A stretch of DNA of 64,000 bases from Armigeres subalbatus (Eukaryota; Arthropoda; Insecta; Diptera; Culicidae): contig NC_085141.1 of assembly GCF_024139115.2 (NCBI RefSeq), forward strand, positions 179,192,994-179,256,993, read 5' to 3'. A program made the translations under genes and the position numbers. The notes beneath the pieces are model-generated. The model was not told where the DNA came from, did no database searches, and saw only the letters and a program-made list of their open reading frames with translations. Of the stretch, positions 10,330-21,486 are shown one piece after another. Each line of letters opens with the position of its first letter. Positions within the stretch are counted from its first letter, which is position 1.

Positions 10330-11371
10330 TGCAGTATCTCGTCAGCCAGCCACCCTCCATAATCGAACGCCGTTAGTAACTCCTTCACTGATCGGACCAA
10401 CCACGCTCAGTTGCCTCCTATGTGTGGTGCAGCCGGAGGGTTGAACGTCCACTTTTCCCTCGTGTTTGTCAGTTGGTCTGCGCAGACATCTCTGATATCC
10501 TGCGCAGCCTCCACTACTTTCTTGTTGGCTCCTCGAAGATTCGTCCCGTTATCCGAGAAGAACTCAATCGGCCAACCCCGGCGGCCGGTGTGTTGCCATT
10601 AAACAGGATTGAATTCCACTTGTCAGAAGACGAGTTTGTACAATCCCATTTAATTCCAATTAAATGGAATTGTACAAACTCGTCTTATGACAAGTTAAGA
10701 CATTTCACTAAAAAGCTCAAAATAATTTGCTTAAGGATTGAGTCGTCAGCCCGTCCGCCATTTCCAAATGCACAGCGCGAGTCAATCCGACCGGATAAAA
10801 TTAAGCCATCACGATGCTGCGCACGATCCGTTTCGGCGGACGCACTTCTCTTTGAAGGACTTTCGTATACTCCTACTTCTACGCAGTGGCAAAGCAGAAT
10901 AGGTCCTCGACCGTATCCCACACGATACCTAGCACGCGCTCGTATTCACTGCCTAGATGTACTTTACCTCGTTGGCTCGCTGAATTGCTTCCTCTATTGT
11001 GTTCACGCTATCGAAGTAGTTGTCGACGTAGTGCCGCTTGGCGATCCCTACTGCTGCCTCCGGGTACTAATCTGCATACTGGTCGTCGTTCAGGTTTTTC
11101 GCGAATTGCGCTGAACTGGGCGAGCACGTTGACTCGAAAATTGCCACGTCCATAACGTACACCTGCATAGCTTCAGCATAATTGGCCGTGAAGATAAACC
11201 GCTGAGCCTGTTTGTCCTCCAGTCTGATGCGAATTTCTGAAATGGCAGATTACTCGACCTATCCGGACCCTTGAGTAGCTCCAATTTAAGGGATATCCCA
11301 TTTACTGCCGGTGTGGCGTCCCAGACTAGGCGTACCTTACCCAGTTTCCGCGGATCCTCTACAACGTTCAA
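10330..11371 (-). pseudogene. BEL/Pao LTR-retrotransposon pol relic (RT joined to integrase)
   Basis: Read leftwards on the minus strand, the order is: an RT segment with KLGKVRLVWDATPAVNG and LLKGP (about 11270-11360); VYVMDVAIF and CSPSSAQ (about 11110-11160); the RT active-site block HYVDNYFDS (about 11008-11033); then, after a deletion that removes RNase H, integrase-like TRAVHLEMADGL (about 10760-10790); and further left FFSDNGTNLRGANKK (about 10510-10560). The active-site YVDD is read as YVDN, so a catalytic Asp is lost. Several stops and frame changes are present. No LTRs were found. This is a dead fragment; the BEL/Pao assignment is from motif recognition. Confidence 0.75.
10621..10692. 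repeat. 72-bp near-perfect palindrome
   Basis: Two 35-base arms (10621-10655 and 10658-10692) are inverted copies with two mismatches, separated by 2 bases. The left arm begins TGTCAGAAGACGAGTTTGTA. It lies inside the integrase part of the BEL/Pao relic and is not part of that coding sequence. It could extrude as a cruciform. Confidence 0.9.
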
Positions 11372-11424
11372 TGGCAGATACCACGTCGCGTCGGTCGAAG
11401 CTCAAGCGGCAGCGACGTTGGCGA

Positions 11425-11545
11425 CAAATTGGGGAGAGCCGTTGGTCGTATTACGAGAGAGCAACTAGCCGCTCAGAAAGCGGTGTCGCAGCATCTTCCA
11501 AAGTTTCGTGGGGAACCGGAAGCATAGCCACTGTTCATCAGCAGC
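11425..11545 (+). pseudogene. BEL/Pao gag scrap
   Basis: On the plus strand a short segment reads ITREQLAAQKAVSQHLPKF, then RGEPEA, a stop, and PLFISS. This resembles the N-terminal region of BEL/Pao Gag, where the target of the stop is usually a Trp. It faces away from the pol relic on the minus strand, so the two pieces are inverted with respect to each other. Too short and broken to function. Confidence 0.6.
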
Positions 11546-11559
11546 TTTTAACACACTAC

Positions 11560-12294
11560 AGTGGCGTGCGGGTTCATTTAAACGGGGTACCGATTTTATT
11601 CATATTCAGACAGTTAAGCACATTTTTCACTTTGGAGGTCTTTATGGCACACGAATAAACATATTTTAAAATATCAATTGTTTCGCTAGAATAACACTTT
11701 CATATAAGCGCTTGATATTCATATTTTATTGATAGTAACCATCAATACAAAATGGTTTTATTCTGTCAAACTTTATCTCAAATGACAAGCAGGCATAGTG
11801 AAAATTGTCGCAAATTCCGATCACTTTGATTCAAATTCCGAACACCAACTTAATAATACTAAAATGTCATCGTTATCTCGTTGTAGGACAATTCTCATGT
11901 TCTTGATCTGTACGCCTGCCAAAAAATTTCGTTTATTTATGCAATAATAACGAAATATTTCAAAGAAATCTCTATGTATCGAGAATTCGGAAGTCTGGTC
12001 GGGATTTGAGTCAAAACGGTACTTTGATTATTTTTTGTAATTTTCAATTGATCCGATTTTGAAAAGTTTTTGATGTTGAATAATAATATAAACTTCAATG
12101 CATGTTTAAATGTGGTTAAAAGTAAATTATCAAAATTTTACACATTTATAAAAAAAATAGAAAATTGAGTAATTTTTGTTCCTCCGTGTTTTCGCTCGTG
12201 AAGAGTGAAATATTTGTAGTTAAGTATTTCGACACAACTAACCATCCAATAGAGATCCTAGCTCTCTCACGGTAGAGCGCACTTTTATTTATAA
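11560..12294. other. Non-coding DNA containing a dispersed repeat copy
   Basis: About 12028-12257 is clearly similar, in the same orientation, to 63125-63360, the left half of a TTAA-flanked MITE; both contain the phrase CCGTGTTTTCGCTCGT. The termini of that MITE are not present next to this copy, so it is partial. The rest, 11560-12027, is A+T-rich and unassigned. Confidence 0.6.
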
Positions 12295-13508
12295 TTCTAT
12301 CCATCCAACGTTATACGAATCAGCCGTATCAGTTTCGCCGGAAACCCATGTTCAAGCATAATTTGCCATAATTTATTCCGTTTCACTGAATCGTACGCCG
12401 CCTTGAAATCAATAAACAGATGATGTGTCTGCAAGTTGTACTTCCGGGATTTATCAAGGATTTGTCTCAGGGTAAACATTTGATCCGTCGTTGATCGGCC
12501 CTCACGAAAACCTGCTTGGTATTCGCCGACGAAGGACTCTTCAAGCGGTCTCAATCTGTTGAACAAAATACGGGACACAATTTTGTTCGCCGAATTAAGG
12601 AGAGTCATTCCTCGGTAATTGGCGCACTCCAGTCTGTGCCCTTTCGTAAAGAGAGGGCAAATGAGATCGTCCAACCAGCTAGCAGGCAATTCCTCGTCTG
12701 CTCATATTTTCGACATAATATGGTGCAGAACTTCATAAAGCTGCTCACTGCCATGTTTGAGAAGTTCATCCGGGAGCTGGTCCTTCCCCGCAGCCTTATT
12801 GTTTTTCAGCTCTTTTATAGCTTATCTAACCTCATCCAGTGTAGGCGACTCCACAGCTTGTCCTTCGTCGCTAATATTTACTCTGTTCACCGATGCACCG
12901 TCACTTCCACTATTCAACAAAGTCTCGAAGTATTGCTTCCACCTGGCAGCCACAGCTACCTGGCAGATAACACTGTCTTTCTCCGCACGCCATTAACAGC
13001 TGTCAGCTCATAAAGCTCCGCATTCATTCTGCTCCATTTTTTCCTGTGCCTCGCTAATCACTTGATACTCTTTTTTCTTCCTGCGGTGGGTTCGTTTTTC
13101 GGCTGCTCTTGCTTCCTTGTACTGATCTCTATTCGATCGGGTACCCGACACCAACATCCGGTTTCTGGCAACGTTCTTCTCGTCTGTCACTCTCTGACAT
13201 TCCACATCGAACCAACCTGTCCTGGGTCGCCTCTGTGCAGTGCCTACCACTTCTCTTACTGTTGTGCTCATCCGACTCCCGACTCCGACTTGTGCTGGAT
13301 CGACTCCCATAGATCGTTGATGTTTTCGCTAGTAATCAGAGTCAATGTTCAGACCTCTGAATGTCCGCACATCGATAACATCCGAGAAATGGCGCCCATC
13401 CACCAGAACATGGTCTATTTGGTTGCAAGTTTCACCATTCGGGTGTCTCTAGGTGTGCTTTCGAATATTCTTTCGTGCAAAGTAGGTGCTACTGATGGCC
13501 ATCCCTCT
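12295..13508 (-). pseudogene. RTE-clade ORF2 relic: linker and N-terminal RT
   Basis: Read leftwards, this is the middle of an RTE-type polyprotein. It starts in the endonuclease (SSTYFARKNIRKHT, about 13450-13495; IDHVLVDGRHFSD) and runs through a basic linker (GWFDVECQRVTDEKN, about 13190-13230). RT blocks follow: NYRGMTLLNSANKI, EYQAGFREGRSTTDQMF and LFIDFKAAYDSVKRNKLW (12330-12620). It stops at about 12295, before the YxDD catalytic block. The upstream part of the same endonuclease continues at 20436-20755; the two halves were separated by the R1-like insertion at 13509. Stops and frameshifts are present. Confidence 0.85.
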
Positions 13509-14788
13509 TCTTTTTTTTAACGAAGGTAATGGAAATCTGCAACCAGACACCTGGGGAGGCGAACCCAGGTAGTGTGGGGATGGGATCACCACTCCCGACA
13601 AGTGGCACCACTTGTCTACCAAGCCGGAGGCGACCCTAGGTTGGTGGCTCCTATGCCGCTCCTACCTCAGTTACTAGGCAGACCCTTTCATGTCTCCTAT
13701 TTCTGAGGTACCGCAGAAGCATCAACACCCCGACACTCGTGTCAGTCATAGCGAGACTTTCGTGTCCCCTACTTCTGAGGTGACGCAGAGGTATCTACCC
13801 CCCGACACTCCTGCCAGGCCTAGCGAGACTTCACTCAATCCGTCCCTGGCAGCCGGATCACACTATTGCCTAAGCAGCCACTCAGACCATACGTACCATG
13901 CGAGTCTGACTTGTGTGCTCGCTCATACATTCAGTCCCAATCGCTTGCACCACTTGTGCACCACTCTCCTGAAATTCACTCACTCACTCAGTGGGGGTTG
14001 TAATACCCCCATCTCCCATTTTTATCCACTCTGTGCACCTCCTGTGCATCGTTTGGGCGTGAAACACCCGGCACGTCACGCGTGCCTAACACTCACCTAC
14101 CCGGGCTTCGATACTGCCAATAGGTCCTCGTTAGGTACTTTGCAGGTAGCACCCACCTATTGATATTTCGAAGCCCAGATAGTCCTCAGTCAGTGTGGTG
14201 GTCTCCCCATCCTGCAACGGGGTGGCACCACTTACCTTACAAGTCTCCAATTTCTGAGGTGCCGCAGAATCATCAACCCCCCGACACTCCTGCTAGTCGT
14301 AGCGAGACTTTCGTGTCCCCCACTTCGGAGGCGCCGCAGAGGTGTCTGTCCCTGACACTCCTGCCAGGCCTCACTAGACTTCAGTCATTCTAACACTACC
14401 GACCATGCGTACCATGCGAGTCTTACTTGTGTGCTCACCCATACACTCGGTCCCTCATTCTGTGGGGGTATTACGAGTAATACCCCCAACTCCCATCCGC
14501 TTGCACCACATGTGCACCACTTAGGGGTGTGTGGGTACCACCCACTGCCACCAGCTTGCCGCCGAAGCAGTCCTCACTCTGTGGAACCTCCAAAGGCTCC
14601 GTTAACGACCTGGCTAATTGTTTCACCCCCAGGTTATTCATCCCTTCGGCACGGGTCGCCTGACACCTTGGGATTCGGGGTTAGGGACGCCATATTGTCA
14701 GCTTCAGTGTTGTACTGAGCCTGACGATATGGCCGGATTTACACCGTTACACACTACTTCCAAGTATCCATATCCCAACGTAATGGGG
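13509..14788 (-). mobile_element. 5'-truncated R1-like copy, 3' UTR only
   Basis: A poly-T run at about 13511-13518 marks the 3' end of a minus-strand retroelement. The insertion duplicated TGGCCATCCCTCT, present at 13496-13508 and, after the nested R1 element, at 20436-20448. Its terminal ~75 bp (13523-13595) match, in inverse orientation, the last part of the R1 3' UTR at 20310-20380 (GGAAATCTGCAACCAGACAC, then GTAGTGTGGGGATGGG). It therefore belongs to a related R1-type family with a longer, repeat-bearing 3' UTR. No coding sequence remains. The nested R1 element lies 2 bp from its truncated 5' end. Confidence 0.8.
13600..14600. repeat. ~550-bp tandem duplication with ~75-bp subrepeats
   Basis: The block starting near 13699 recurs near 14250 (period about 551 bp). 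Shared phrases are ATTTCTGAGGTACCGCAGAA, CATAGCGAGACTTTCGTGTC, ACCATGCGAGTCT and AATACCCCCA. Inside each block the 'ctgaggt...cgcagag...cgacactc' module is repeated at about 75 bp. This is internal repetition in the 3' UTR of the minus-strand R1-like copy. Confidence 0.75.
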
Positions 14789-15580
14789 GCAGCAGGGACA
14801 GAAGGGACAGCATGGACCATGTCCAAGGGCTTGACGACCCCTCCCCAGCTGTCTGTGAGTCAGGGAGAACTGCCTAGGGCGTGGTGGGATTTAGCAGTGG
14901 GCTCTGCTAAAATCCCTCCCAAAAAACCACAAGTGCCCGTAAGCAGACTCTATCAAAGCGACTGTGTGCCGCTTCAAAAGCACAAGCCCAGGGAGTGCCA
15001 TTGGCACATCAGGATTGATCCCAGTAAGATCCTGATTATGGTATACTGGTTGCATGTTATTGGTCTTGTTTTTGGATATTGAGATATTGTGAACGCGAGG
15101 GCTGGTAGTCTGGTTATTCTATTCTCTTAGTAAGGCCGGGTGACACCGACCTGAAACGGCGAATGGGCTAATGGCCAGGCTGTCTTCCGTCCCCTAAAAC
15201 CGTGGCGGGCCTTGTAGCACGCGGTACAATCCTGTCGCTCAGCTGGCAGCTGAGTGGGAGTAGGCTCAGATGCTTTTCCCTGACTAGCGCTGATCTGGCT
15301 CTGAACACGAAAGTGTCAACCCTCGCATGGCCTCCCTGCATGCCGCAAGGTATGCATAGATAACCATGGGATCGTGAAGGCGACTACACCAGCAGGATTC
15401 GACAGCAGCCGCAAGGGGACCCATCAGACATGAGTAATCCCATAAAATAAAAATGACGAAGGAAGGAGGTGAAGCGAATGGTGGTAAGGAGAACCCTTTC
15501 ACCAGACGCAGCGGCCTGGAAAGGTCGCCCCAAAGATCGCCGGGGAAGGCGACGGTGAAGCCCGTGGAGGGTCTGAGGAG

Positions 15581-17010
15581 GTGCCGGTTGAAGTAAAGAT
15601 GGACGGCCCTACCCTGACCCGCGTCATCAAATCTGTGATGGCGAACCACGAAGAACGCGGTGGTCACACGATGGAAGTAGTCACGGAAGTATCCGACGTG
15701 ATTATGTCCTTCCTAGACAACCGGGTTAACTACAGCAAGGACTTGAAACTTGCTGTACAGGCACTCTGTGCCCTAGTAGTTGAGGCCAAAACGGAGTGGA
15801 GGTCCCTACTAGAGGCCAGTAAGAGTGCAGAGAAAGAGCTCCGCAAACTCGTCAAGGAGCGGAAGCAGGCGGATAAGGATAAAGAGGAGGCGGAATTGAA
15901 AATTCGTCTCTTGTCCGAGGGTAAACGACTGGCGGAGAGCCAGGTCGAGGAACTCCGCAAGAGGATGGCTGTAACAGGAGCGACCCCGAAGCTGAGTAAG
16001 GTTACGCAGGAGGCGAACCTGAAAACAGCTGTCGAGAATTCCGCAGCCCCGAAGTCAGCGAGAAGGAAGAAGGTCGAGCGAAAGGATGGCCATCTCAAGC
16101 CGTTGAACCCAGTGCCTCCACCAGTGAGGACCACTGAAGCTCGCCGGGAGGAAGACTTACCCTGGAGGGAAGTCGTGAACCCCAAGAAGGCGAGACGACA
16201 ACGACAGCAGACCGCAGAGAAAGCGGCAGGCGGAGCGATACGCGCCACCGTTAAGAAGGGTAGAGCCCAGAAGACGACGGGTGAACCTTCCAATGTCGGT
16301 GGTAGGCGTAAAGATAGAGGTGAGGCGATTATCGTCAGTACTGACGACAAGAGCTACGCCGAAGTCTTGAAGGCCATGAGAGTTAATGACAAACTCACTG
16401 GCCTAGGAGAGGATGTCAACTGCATCCGAAGGACGCGGAGAGGCGAGATGATTCTCGTCTTGAAGCGGGATGCTGCTCAGAAGAGTTCTGAGTACAAAAA
16501 GTTGACAGAGGAAGTCCTGGGCGATGGGGTTCAAGTAAGAGCCCTATGTCCAGTTTCGAACATCCAGTGCAAGGGCCTGGATGAAGTAACCGAGGCTCGA
16601 GACCTGGTCGACGCACTGAGAGATCAGTGCAATGTCGAGATCCAGGAATCTACGGTTCGGTTACGCAAAGCTTCGCGGAATGCAGGTTGCCTCATTCCAA
16701 GTACCTCAGGCTGAGGCCAAAAAGGTAATGGATAAGGCTAAACTGAAAGTGGGTTGGTCGGTATGTCCGCTAAGTATCAGCCAACCGCTTTAGACCTTCT
16801 TCAGGTGTCTTGGCAACGGTCTTAAGTCATATGACTATAAACGACCTGATCGCAGATCGCTATGCCGTAGGTGTGGAGCTGAAGGTCACCAAGCTCGCAC
16901 CTGTCAGGCTGCACCAAGGTGTCTGATCTATCTCACGGGTACAGACAACAAACATCTTACCGGTGTCCAGGCCTGTCCGGCCTCTAGAAGGATCCAGACA
17001 CGCAGGTAAC
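15581..17010 (+). pseudogene. R1 ORF1 (gag-like), frameshifted
   Basis: The first frame (15581-16714) gives 377 residues: an acidic N-terminus, a long predicted coiled coil rich in E, K, L and R (about residues 70-130, EKELRKLVKERKQADKDK), a basic linker, and an RRM-like part (GEMILVLKRDAAQKSSEYKK). A frameshift near 16680 and a stop near 16789 separate this from the zinc-knuckle region, read in another frame at about 16800-17000: FRCLGNG, CRRCGAEGHQARTC, then CLIY in place of the usual CLIC. The frame ends near 17010, directly before ORF2. The protein would bind element RNA; this copy cannot make it whole. Confidence 0.8.
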
Positions 17011-19955
17011 ACAGCTTAACCTGAACCACTGCGAGGCGGCCCAATTGCTGCTACAACAGTCGGTTACTGAGTGTAAAGCTGATGTAGCCTTGCTGTCCGA
17101 TCCTTACCGCATCCCTGCCGGTAACGGTAGTTGGATTGCGGATAAGTCCCAGATGGTGGCCATCTGGACTTGCGGGCGATATCCCATCCAGGAGATAATA
17201 TCATCACCTGACGATGAGGGTTTCGTTATAGCAAAGGTAAACGGTGTTTACTTTTGTAGCTGCTACTGTCCTCCCAGGTGGAGTATAGTGCAGTTTACTA
17301 GGGTAGTAGATATTCTTGCAGCAAGACTAACTGGCTTAAAACCGTTAGTTGTAGCAGGCGACTTCAATGCGTGGGCAGTGGACTGGGGATCCCGGTTCAC
17401 AAACGCTAGAGGTCATACCCTGCTAGAGTCGCTAGCGGTACTAAACGTAGTCCTGCTGAACGAAGGCCAAGTGCCAACGTTCAGGGGACCAGCGGTGATT
17501 CATGCATCGATGTGACCTTCTGCAGCGCAGGATGGACGGTGGAGCCAGAATGGGAGGTTCATGAGGGGCATACCTCCAGCGATCATCAGGAAATCCGTTT
17601 TATGATCCGGTATACCCCCGTAGCAACCACAAGGCGGATCGGCAAAGCCGATCTAGGATGGCGCACCTCGCAGTTCAACCCAGAACTCATGGAAGAATCA
17701 CTACTATGGGAGACGCGAACAACGGGATTAAGTGGCGACGAGTTAATCGATGTACTAACCCGTGCATGCGATGTGACGATGCCTAGGAGGACCAAACCCC
17801 CCGGAAATCGGCAACCTGCGTACTGGTGGACTGACACAATTGCGGACCTTCGTAGAACCTGCCTTAGAGCAAAGAGAAGGCTGCGACGTGCCAGAACAGA
17901 CGCTGAAAAGGTCGAGAGACGCAGGGTGTTCCAGACAGCGAGCAGAGCTCTGAACTACGAGATTAAATGTAGTAAGAGAGCCTGCTTCGAGCGGCTGTGC
18001 AGGATGGCAAACGATAATCCATGGGGAGATGCATACAGGATGGTGATGGCTAGGACTAATAGCACGCCACCTGAGAAATCTCCGGGGATGTTGGCCAAAA
18101 TAGTAGACTTGTTGTTTCCGAGGCATGAATCATCGAACTGGCCCGCTACTCCATACGAGTCAGCTGACGTGGTACCGTTAGTGACTAACGAAGAGCTTAT
18201 CGTAGCAGCAAGAAAACTTAAGCTCAATAAGGCGCCAGGCCCGGATGGTATTCCAAACCTGGCCCTTAAACACGCCATTCTTGCCAATCCAGATATGTTC
18301 AGGAGCTGCCTCCAGAGATGCATGGACGAAGGAAACTTCCCAGATCGATGGAAACGGCAGAAATTGGTGCTATTACCGAAGCCTGGCAAACAGCCGGGGG
18401 ATCCTTCGGCATACAGACCAATTTGCCTACTCGACACAGCTGGAAAGCTGCTAGAGAGGGTCATTCTGAATAGATTGTCGGCCTATACAGAGTGTGCTGG
18501 TGGCTTATCTAGCAACCAGTATGGCTTCCGTAAGGGCCGTTCTACCATCGAAGCAATTCGAGCGGTAACGGATACGGCCAAAATAGCGAGAGGTCTAAAC
18601 AGAAGAGGTATTAGGTACTGCGCGTTGATTACACTCGATGTAAAAAACGCGTTCAACAATGCTAGCTGGGCAGCAATTGCTGACTCCCTGCACCGATTGA
18701 GAGTTCCGGATTACCTGTGCAGGATACTGAAAAGCTATTTTCAGAATAGGGTGCTGTTATACGACACTGATGTCGGTCAAAAGTCGATCGTAGTGTCCGC
18801 GGGTGTTCCACAGGGATCGATCCTTGGACCGGTTCTGTGGAATATTATGTACGATGGAGTATTACGCCTAAGTCTTCCGGCAGGAGTGAAGATAGAAGGC
18901 TTCGCGGATGACGTAATGCTAGAAGTAGCAGGTGACACTCTCGACGAAGTCGAACTGAAACTTCATACGCGATTGGCAGAGTGGAGGAATGGCTCAACTC
19001 GAGGCGGTTGTCCCTTGCACATCACAAGACAGAAGTCGTGGTAGTGCATAACCGTCATGGGCTGCAACAGGCGAGGATAAGAGTAGGGACCTGCACAGTT
19101 AACTCCGTGAGGTCTCTCAAGCATCTGGGCGTGATGATCGATGATAAGCTCAATTTTACGAGCCACGTCGATTATGCATGTCAGCGGGCTTCATTGGCGA
19201 TAAAATCTTTATCACGAATGATGTCCAACAGATCGGCAGTGCATAGTCAAGTGCGTAGGCTGATAGCTGGCGTAGCATTGTCTATCATCCGTTATGGCGT
19301 GCCGGCATGGGCCGTAGCACTAAAAGCCGAGTACAATGTAAAGAAATTGATCAGAGTACACCGGCTGATGTGCTTACGTGTCGCGAGCGCATATCGCACC
19401 ATATCATATGAGGCGGTGTGCGTTCTAGCTGGAATGATGCCGATAGACACACTCCTAGAGGAGGATGTGGAGTGCTACAACGAAAGGGACTCGGTGCAAG
19501 TGCGACGTGTCAAGAGAGCAGCTTCGTTGCTCAAATGGCAAAGAGCATGGGACACCGCAGTCAAAGGTCGTTGGACCCACAGACTGATTCCAGATGTGTC
19601 CAACTGGGTTGATAGGAAGCATGGTCAAGTCAACTTCCACCTAACACAGGTGTTGTCTGAACATGGATGCTTTAAGAAATTCCTACACAGGTTTGGCTTC
19701 GCAGATTCTGCGGAGTGTCCTGAATGTGTAGGTGAGGTAGAATCGGCAGAGCATGTGATGTTCGCATGCCCGCGATTCGAGGTCGAACGCAATACCATGC
19801 TGCTTATTAGTGGTATGGATACAACCCCGGACAACCTCGTCGAGAGGATGTGCCGGGAAGAAGCTATATGGAATGCGGTGAACACAGCATCTCAACAGAT
19901 CATGTCGAAACTGCAGCGGTGGTGGCGTCTTGAACAAAACCAACGAGTGCAGTAA
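17011..19955 (+). pseudogene. R1 ORF2 (endonuclease + reverse transcriptase), two frameshifts
   Basis: Three collinear frames make up the gene. 17045-17515 is the apurinic-type endonuclease (LLSDPYR, VVAGDFNAW). A frameshift near 17485 leads into 17512-19044, with the endonuclease end (SSDHQEIRF) and RT blocks: LNKAPGPDGIP, YRPICLLDTAGKLLER, QYGFRKGRSTIEAI, CALITLDVKNAFNNASW, AGVPQGSILGPVLWN and the catalytic FADDVML. A second frameshift near 18978 leads into 18981-19955, the thumb and a C-terminal CPECVGEVESAEHVMFACP Cys/His motif typical of R1. All catalytic residues I can read are present, so only the frame breaks disable it. ORF2 cuts target DNA and reverse transcribes the element RNA. 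Confidence 0.9.
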
Positions 19956-20387
19956 GGGCACCTGTGATGCAGTGAACACCTTGCTCACCCCGACAACCAA
20001 CATGTCGCGGGTGGGCTGCGGGACCTCAGTATGTAGATATAGAGGTCATTGCGGTTCACGCGCGGTGGTTGTTGTCGGGGTGCTCGTCTCCAACGTGAGA
20101 TTATGATACGGACCGTTAGGTTACTATCATAGCTTGCGATCGACGGGTGGTGAGGTAGCCACCCTTGAAGTCGATGTTGTGTGTATTGACGTCAAGTGCG
20201 TTAGCATAGGCGTGAGCGTTCTCAATAGTATTGATGTATTGCTTAATTGCGGGCCGGGGGTACGGACTGGCGAAAGGGTTTTGGTTTTAGTGGGTCGGGT
20301 AAGAGTTACATGACATACCCATCCCCACACTACCTGAGTACCTCCTCAGGTGTCTGGTTGCAGATTTCCGTTTACCCTTGCTCAAGG

Positions 20388-20418
<31 letters not shown>

Positions 20419-20435
20419 CCCAACGTAATGGGGAG

Positions 20436-20755
20436 TGGCCATCCCTCTGGAAGCAGCGAAATTTACTAGCCTTAGGCCACTGTCATTGGTAGCGGAGTGA
20501 AGGCTCTCCCTACCAATTATGGGACTGAAAAAGTCCTCTCTACCGGCCTGAGCGTTAGCGTTTCCGATAACAATTTTCACGTCATGCTTTGGGCACCCTC
20601 CATAGGCTCCATAGGCTCCATATTTTGTCGATGCGTAAACCTTTATTAGGCTATAATTGAAGAATTTGCCCCCTCTCCACAACACACAGATTCGTTCGCT
20701 AATGGGTTTCCAACGCATCACTCGCTTCATCTACTTGCCCATCACTGCGAAACCA
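20436..20755 (-). pseudogene. RTE endonuclease, second half of the split copy
   Basis: Read leftwards: KPISERICVL, FFNYSLIKVY, CPKHDVKIVIGNANAQAGRE, GRESLHSATNDSGLRLVNFA and ASRGMA. The reading continues into ISSTYFARKN at 13490, showing that one RTE copy was split here. The usual GDxNA active-site Asp is Asn in this copy (IGNANAQ). The RTE 5' side ends at about 20755. Confidence 0.85.
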
Positions 20756-21327
20756 TATCCTTCAGATATTCATCCAAGAACTCATCCAAATATTCGTCCA
20801 AGAACTGCTTCTGTATAGGAAAATGTATTAATCCCAAGTACCAATTTGCGACAATATGCAGAAGGTTGTTCAAATGATCATTGTATAGCCACCCATGATT
20901 TGTACAATTACTTAAGCTATGCTATGCTACCTTTCGTACAATAAATCTTTCATGATATTTTCCAATATTGCTCCAGAAAACGCACATGTTTCCATATTCC
21001 TAAATCAGCTGGAATTTATTTGTTTATTTTGATCTCTTCAATCCGTGATTGATGGACACTGTGGTTTTTTTCTCGCCGATCCATTGCACGAGTGATAAAT
21101 AAATTTCTTCCATATTGTTACCAGTCCGTTTACTGCAAATTCTCAAACAATTGCAAACTGAACAATGATGAAATAATTTTGGCGACACTGGCAGCTTCAT
21201 TCTGGTGGGCTACATCGTGCGATTTTCTCTTTCAAGGAGAGCTAACACGTCTACGGAAAACGCTTCCCTAAGAACTTAAGGATTAAAAAATTGCAATAAA
21301 TCAGCATTGATTGAGAATTTCCAAAGG
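20756..21327. other. A+T-rich non-coding DNA
   Basis: No gene or clear repeat in most of it. The last ~45 bp (about 21283-21327) match 63440-63485 inside the TTAA-flanked MITE, so a piece of that family is present and is interrupted by the small MITE at 21328. Confidence 0.5.
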
Positions 21328-21486
21328 GGTCATACACTAATTCCGTATGCACTTATGGGGGGAGGGGGGTCAGCCATTTTCTTTTGTTCCATATAAATAA
21401 AAAATGATTTGTATGGGAAAAATGTTACATGGGGGAGGGGGAGTTGAAAAACCCAGGTCAAATGCTTACGTAATTAGTGTATGGCC
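21328..21486. mobile_element. Small MITE (159 bp)
   Basis: Inverted termini of about 24 bp: GGTCATACACTAATTCCGTA on the left and, reading in from the right, GGCCATACACTAATTACGTA. Two G-rich and C-poor runs (GGGGGGAGGGGGG and GGGGGAGGGGGAG) lie inside. A single related terminus is seen at about 61617-61640 (TACACTAATTACGCATGG). The homologous sequence at 63440-63530 lacks the insertion. No clear TSD could be read. Confidence 0.75.

Larger units (their letters stand above)
14789..20414 (+). mobile_element. Full-length R1-clade retrotransposon (5.6 kb)
   Basis: A perfect 19-bp TSD, ATATCCCAACGTAATGGGG, lies at 14770-14788 and 20415-20433. The element has a 5' leader of about 790 bp, a broken ORF1, a broken ORF2, a 3' UTR of about 430 bp and a 30-base A tail (20385-20414). 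It belongs to the R1 clade by its endonuclease and RT blocks, the absence of RNase H, and a C-terminal Cys/His motif. Few lesions and a long A tail suggest a fairly recent insertion. About 170 bp of its leader (14815-14990) recur at the start of the chimeric insertion at 25931. Confidence 0.9.

Noticed and set aside
10422..11114. 230-codon plus-strand frame
   Set aside because: It is antisense to the BEL/Pao pol relic, which has recognisable motifs; the plus-strand translation has none.
13690..14720. Several plus-strand frames of 77-157 codons
   Set aside because: They lie in the tandem repeats of a minus-strand R1-like 3' UTR and match no protein.
13496..20448. Twin-priming (one insertion with an inverted 5' part) as the explanation for the R1 pair
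   Set aside because: Each copy has its own A tail and its own TSD, so two separate insertions are required.
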